Shown one piece after another: positions 61,095 through 64,000 of a stretch of DNA of 64,000 nucleotides. The stretch spans positions 4,836,001 to 4,900,000 of the forward strand of contig NZ_AP025518.1 of the NCBI RefSeq assembly GCF_022179545.1. Reading direction: 5' to 3'. Under the pieces are notes generated by a model. That model made no database searches. It had not been told where the DNA came from and saw only the letters and a program-made list of their open reading frames with translations. The position numbers were made by a program, and so were the translations under genes. The number at the start of each line of letters is the position of its first letter. The first letter of the stretch is position 1. The stretch is from Mycolicibacterium fortuitum subsp. fortuitum. Lineage in GTDB: Bacteria; Actinomycetota; Actinomycetes; Mycobacteriales; Mycobacteriaceae.

Positions 61095-61607
61095 CTAGGC
61101 TTCGGGCGCGACCGGAACTTCGGCCCGACGCCAGACCACAATCGGCTTCCAGGTGCGGTTGTCAAAGACCTGCTGTCGTGCCGTCAGTGTCATCCGATCA
61201 CCATCGAATCGGACCCACCGCGCCCCCTCCTCGCCGACCCAGTTCGGGAACAGCGCCACCGACATCCCGTGGTACACAACACTCTGTGCCTCATCGATGC
61301 GATACGGGCCCGCGTAGGCAAGATATCCGGCAGCCGCAGCGCTCAGTTCGTGCGGTTCGCCGCCGTGGACACGGCGTGACCGGAATCGCGGACGGTCTGG
61401 ATTCATGAGTTGCGCCGACATGAATCCGTCGGCTGTATAGAGGATCAGCCCCCGAGCGTCGGGGCCGAGTGAATGGTGAATGTCCCCCTCGGTTGAGATC
61501 ATGGAATATTCGACAAGTTCCCAGGCCCCGACGATCCTGTCCCGGATCACCCCGCGCTCGCCGATACTCACATCCGTCTCGAATCGAGCCGCAGGCTCTC
61601 GGTTCAT
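61095..61607 (-). CDS. Lipocalin-like domain protein
   Basis: The 170-residue protein (GAWELVEYSMISTEGDIHHSLG ... GLILYTADGFMSAQLM) matches the lipocalin-like family of small beta-barrel proteins often found beside catabolic genes. The ligand is unknown. ATG 61607 has AGGAGAG 5 nt upstream. It is divergent from the VOC gene; operator d lies in the gap between them. Confidence 0.75.
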   Translation of the reverse strand: MNREPAARFETDVSIGERGVIRDRIVGAWELVEYSMISTEGDIHHSLGPDARGLILYTADGFMSAQLMNPDRPRFRSRRVHGGEPHELSAAAAGYLAYAGPYRIDEAQSVVYHGMSVALFPNWVGEEGARWVRFDGDRMTLTARQQVFDNRTWKPIVVWRRAEVPVAPEA

Positions 61608-61762
61608 TACGCGCTCTCCTTCGAAATCGTGCCGGGTCGACGAATTCTGCTGCCGTTGAACGACAAAAGGGCGCCGCACGCCAGCGGTTCCGATGGGCGC
61701 TTCCGGCTGTCGGCCCGAGCCAGGCAGTCAGCCAATTCGACGCCGACCACGCTTGAGCTTGA

Positions 61763-61774
61763 TAGATTGATCTA
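61763..61774. promoter_or_regulatory. Operator d: perfect TAGATTGATCTA
   Basis: TGATAGATT is an extended -10 for the plus-strand VOC gene, giving a transcript start near 61775 and a ~95-nt leader. The dyad also lies 155 nt upstream of the minus-strand lipocalin-like gene. Confidence 0.68.
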
Positions 61775-61794
61775 GTAGCGTAACGCATGCTACT
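61774..61794 (+). promoter_or_regulatory. 5' leader inverted repeat AGTAGC-N9-GCTACT
   Basis: Six-bp arms (61774-61779, 61789-61794) lie at the predicted 5' end of the VOC mRNA and include the uORF ATG (61787-61789). It may act as a hairpin or a DNA site. Confidence 0.35.
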
Positions 61795-61873
61795 GGGTGG
61801 CCGGCTGCCTGGTGAGAGCTTCGATCGTCGCCGCATCAAGCGGCATCGAAATATCGAGAGGTTTGTCAAATGA
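61787..61873 (+). CDS. 28-codon basic upstream ORF overlapping the VOC start
   Basis: The ORF starts MLLGGRLPGESF, runs to a basic tail RRRIKRHRNIERFVK and stops with TGA overlapping the VOC ATG (ATGA). The overlap gives it a coupling role if translated. Third-position G/C is lower than in neighbouring genes, so chance is possible. Confidence 0.35.
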   Translation: MLLGGRLPGESFDRRRIKRHRNIERFVK

Positions 61874-62394
61874 TCAAGATCGACAGGATCGCGCACGTCG
61901 TCATCAAGGTCCGCGACATGGAGAAGTCGCTGGACTTCTACACGCGCGTGCTCGGACTGAAGGTGATGGGCGAAATTCCTCCGGTGGTCAAGTTTTTGTC
62001 CACCGGACGCGACCACCATGAGTTGGGCATCGCCGAAGTCGGCGCCGACGCCGTTCCCGTCGGGCCGTTCCACCAGCTCGGGATGGAACATTTCTCGTTC
62101 CGGCTGGCCAACGACGATGATCTGCGCGAGGCCTACGACACTCTGCTGCGCGAGAACGTCAAGATCGCCTACACCGTCAATCACGGCGTGACGAAGAGTG
62201 TGTACTTCTATGACCCCGACGGCAACCAGCTCGAGGTGTACTCCGACAATTCGCCGGAGGAGGTCGCGACCTTCGAGAATCCCTACGGCGGCATGGAGAA
62301 GCTCGACTTTGCCCAAGATCAGCCGTCGTTGATGGATTCGATCATCGAGGCGCAGCAGGCCATGGCCGCAGCGGCCGCAGCGCCCGAGGCCTGA
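61870..62394 (+). CDS. VOC (glyoxalase/extradiol-dioxygenase-like) protein
   Basis: The 174-residue vicinal-oxygen-chelate protein has candidate metal ligands His9 (RIAHVVIKV), His in MEHFSF and Glu in NQLEVYSD, with DPDGN. It resembles extradiol ring-cleavage or glyoxalase-type members but is short, so isomerase or other activity is also possible. AGAGG precedes the ATG. A C-terminal Ala-rich tail ends the protein, and a terminator follows. Confidence 0.82.
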   Translation: MIKIDRIAHVVIKVRDMEKSLDFYTRVLGLKVMGEIPPVVKFLSTGRDHHELGIAEVGADAVPVGPFHQLGMEHFSFRLANDDDLREAYDTLLRENVKIAYTVNHGVTKSVYFYDPDGNQLEVYSDNSPEEVATFENPYGGMEKLDFAQDQPSLMDSIIEAQQAMAAAAAAPEA

Positions 62395-62429
62395 TACGCC
62401 GAACTAGGGCACCCACAAGTAGTTCACCC

Positions 62430-62464
62430 AGAACTGGCTCGACGCCAAGCGTCGAGCCAGTTCT
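62430..62464 (+). terminator. Intrinsic terminator after the VOC gene
   Basis: Perfect 15-bp arms (62430-62444, 62450-62464) surround a 5-nt loop and are followed by TGTTTG. Confidence 0.75.
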
Positions 62465-62632
62465 TGTTTGCGCGCCGCGAAGAAGCCCTTGCTGCCACCC
62501 CACCGCCGACGAAGTTGGCCGCGCCAAAGAAGGCAGAGATCGTCAGATTGTCCAGCAGCTCAACAGCTTTGGACGTTGATAGGTCCGTGCGGGGCGACGG
62601 CGGACAATGGGCCCAGCAATGAGCCCAGTTGA

Positions 62633-62644
62633 TAGATTGATCTA
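62633..62644. promoter_or_regulatory. Operator e: perfect TAGATTGATCTA
   Basis: TGATAGATT provides an extended -10 (62633-62638). The transcript should start at 62645, three nt before the malic enzyme ATG. Binding would block this promoter. Confidence 0.7.
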
Positions 62645-62647
62645 GTA

Positions 62648-63874
62648 ATGAAGTACGCTTGCGCCGTGTCGGAAAGTACTGTCGCCTCCTCGCCAGAGCG
62701 CTCGTCAGCGGAGCGCACCCCGCAAGTTGTGATCGAAGATGCTGAGATCTTCGATGCTCATGAGGGTGGAAAGCTCTCGGTGGAGTTGAAGGAGCCGCTG
62801 GATACTCAGCGTGCGCTGTCGATTGCGTATACCCCGGGGGTGGCCCAGGTCAGCCGGGCGATTGCCACTGATCACACGTTGGCGGCCAAGTACACGTGGG
62901 CCAATCGGTTGGTGGCGGTGGTCAGTGACGGTACTGCGGTGTTGGGTTTGGGGGATATCGGGCCGGCGGCGTCGTTGCCGGTGATGGAGGGCAAGAGTGC
63001 GTTGTTCAAGTCCTTTGGTGGGCTGAACTCGATTCCGATCGTGCTCGACACCAAGGATCCCGATGAGATCGTGGAGACGTTGATCCGGTTGCGTCCGACG
63101 TTCGGGGCGGTTAATCTGGAGGATATTTCGGCGCCGCGGTTGTTGGAGATCGAGCGTAGGGGTATCGAGGCGTTGGATTGGGCGTTGAAGCTTGACGATC
63201 ATCACGGCACGGCCATTGAGGTGCTGGGGGCTTTTCTGGGGGCGACCACGGTGCTGGAGCGGGACATTCATGCGTTGAAGGTGGTGATTTCCGGTGCCGG
63301 GGCGGCGGGGGTGGCCTGTGCCAACATCTTGTTGAACAAGGGCATCACCGATGTGGTGGTGCTCGATTCCCAGGGCATCGTGCACGCGGGCCGCGACAAC
63401 CTCAATTCGTTCAAGGCCGAGTTGGCGGGGCGGACCAACCCGCGCAAGCTCACCGGTGGGGTGGCCGAGGCGCTGGAGGGTGCCGATGTGTTTTTGGGGG
63501 TGTCGGCCGGTGTGGTGCCTGAGGAGCTGATCGCGACGATGGCGCCGGATTCGATCGTGTTCGCGTTGTCCAACCCGGACCCGGAGATTCATCCGGATGC
63601 CGCGCGTAAGTATGCGGCGGTGGTGGCGACCGGGCGTAGCGATTTCCCCAACCAGATCAACAATGTGTTGGCTTTCCCCGGGGTGTTCCGCGGGGCGTTG
63701 GATGCCGGGGCGCGCCGGATCACCGAGAAGATGAAGGTCGCTGCGGCCGAGGCGATCTTCTCGGTCGTCGGTGAGGACCTGGCCGTCGACCACATCGTGC
63801 CCAGCGCGCTGGACCCCCGCGTCGGCCCCGCCGTCGCCGCCGCCGTCGCCGCAGCAGCGGCCCGCGAGATGTAG
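62648..63874 (+). CDS. Malic enzyme (NAD(P)-dependent, short form)
   Basis: The 408-residue enzyme has the malic signature TPGVA, GLGDIGPAASLPVMEGK, the cofactor motif GAGAAGVA and FALSNPDPEI. It converts malate to pyruvate and CO2. The short length fits bacterial single-domain malic enzymes. Codons end in G or T in most of the gene (such as TTG, GGG, GTG), unlike the C-rich neighbours, while the 3' part is C-rich again. It is the last gene of the TAGATTGATCTA regulon in the window. Confidence 0.88.
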   Translation: MKYACAVSESTVASSPERSSAERTPQVVIEDAEIFDAHEGGKLSVELKEPLDTQRALSIAYTPGVAQVSRAIATDHTLAAKYTWANRLVAVVSDGTAVLGLGDIGPAASLPVMEGKSALFKSFGGLNSIPIVLDTKDPDEIVETLIRLRPTFGAVNLEDISAPRLLEIERRGIEALDWALKLDDHHGTAIEVLGAFLGATTVLERDIHALKVVISGAGAAGVACANILLNKGITDVVVLDSQGIVHAGRDNLNSFKAELAGRTNPRKLTGGVAEALEGADVFLGVSAGVVPEELIATMAPDSIVFALSNPDPEIHPDAARKYAAVVATGRSDFPNQINNVLAFPGVFRGALDAGARRITEKMKVAAAEAIFSVVGEDLAVDHIVPSALDPRVGPAVAAAVAAAAAREM

Positions 63875-63883
63875 CACAAAGAC

Positions 63884-63918
63884 AAGTGCGGGCCGGCACT
63901 TGATGCCGGCCCGCACTT
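63884..63918 (+). terminator. Intrinsic terminator after malic enzyme
   Basis: Perfect 15-bp GC-rich arms (63884-63898, 63904-63918) with a 5-nt loop end in TTTT. Confidence 0.85.
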
Positions 63919-64000
63919 TTCGTGGACGATACCTGCGCCCGGCGCGGTCGCCTCTGACACGGGTCAGGGCCGATATGGGGACCCGGGAACAGCTTCGAGA

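Noticed and set aside
62465..62630. Protein-like minus-strand stretch (LTISAFFGAANFVGGG)
   Set aside because: It has no start signal, and the frame runs through the VOC terminator hairpin; too short and degenerate to call.
1..64000. tRNA, rRNA, IS elements, integrase, CRISPR
   Set aside because: None was recognised on either strand; the only repeats seen are short operator or terminator dyads and paralogous genes.

Overview
This window is high-GC actinobacterial DNA and almost certainly comes from an environmental, fast-growing Mycobacterium (Mycolicibacterium type). The main evidence is gene order recalled from M. tuberculosis: a DUF2319-type hydrolase (Rv1069c-like), rhodanese (Rv1066-like), cysteine dioxygenase (Rv1065-like), lpqV (Rv1064c), two patatins (Rv1063c/Rv1062-like), a glutamine amidotransferase (Rv1061-like), a dihydrodipicolinate-reductase-like protein (Rv1059-like) and a beta-propeller (Rv1057-like). 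Leaderless promoters (TANNNT box ending 7 nt before ATG/GTG) and a KstR-type operator fit the same group. No tRNA, rRNA, IS element or CRISPR array was seen. Locus-tag comparisons are from memory, not from a search.

0-13 kb is the conserved block. It is interrupted, relative to M. tuberculosis, by two divergent SulP transporters (one split by an in-frame TAA) and a glutamate dehydrogenase. The cysteine dioxygenase-rhodanese pair is preceded by a 14-codon uORF ending in Cys-Cys-Arg-Ala-Cys. 13-31 kb holds lipid and transport functions: an Ltp1-like thiolase, a FadD ligase, two related TetR/alpha-beta-hydrolase divergent pairs whose hydrolases have degenerate catalytic residues, a convergent pair of paralogous secreted proteins, dctA with a DcuS/DcuR-like two-component system, a peptidoglycan amidase, and a glutamine-type ABC transporter with the binding protein fused to the permease.

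31-36 kb carries an alkylsulfatase-like dioxygenase and an arsenic operon (arsR divergent from arsI/cadI-acr3-arsC, followed by SnoaL-like, secreted and cupin genes). 36-40 kb is a leaderless operon of an unknown protein, a DyP-type peroxidase, a glutamine-amidotransferase-fold-like protein and a BASS-family transporter. A MalT-type LuxR regulator follows it convergently.

42-64 kb is a dense catabolic region: a three-component Rieske oxygenase, two amidohydrolases, two luciferase-like monooxygenases, a ThDP enzyme, acyl-CoA ligase, aldehyde dehydrogenase, enoyl-CoA hydratase, SDR, NIPSNAP, VOC and lipocalin-like proteins, and a malic enzyme. Five copies of a dyad TAGATTGATCTA (three perfect, two with one mismatch) lie at promoters on both sides of a TetR gene (58210-58866), including its own. 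At three promoters the dyad coincides with the -10 box. This looks like a local TetR regulon joining an undescribed, probably aromatic or terpenoid, degradation pathway to malate oxidation.
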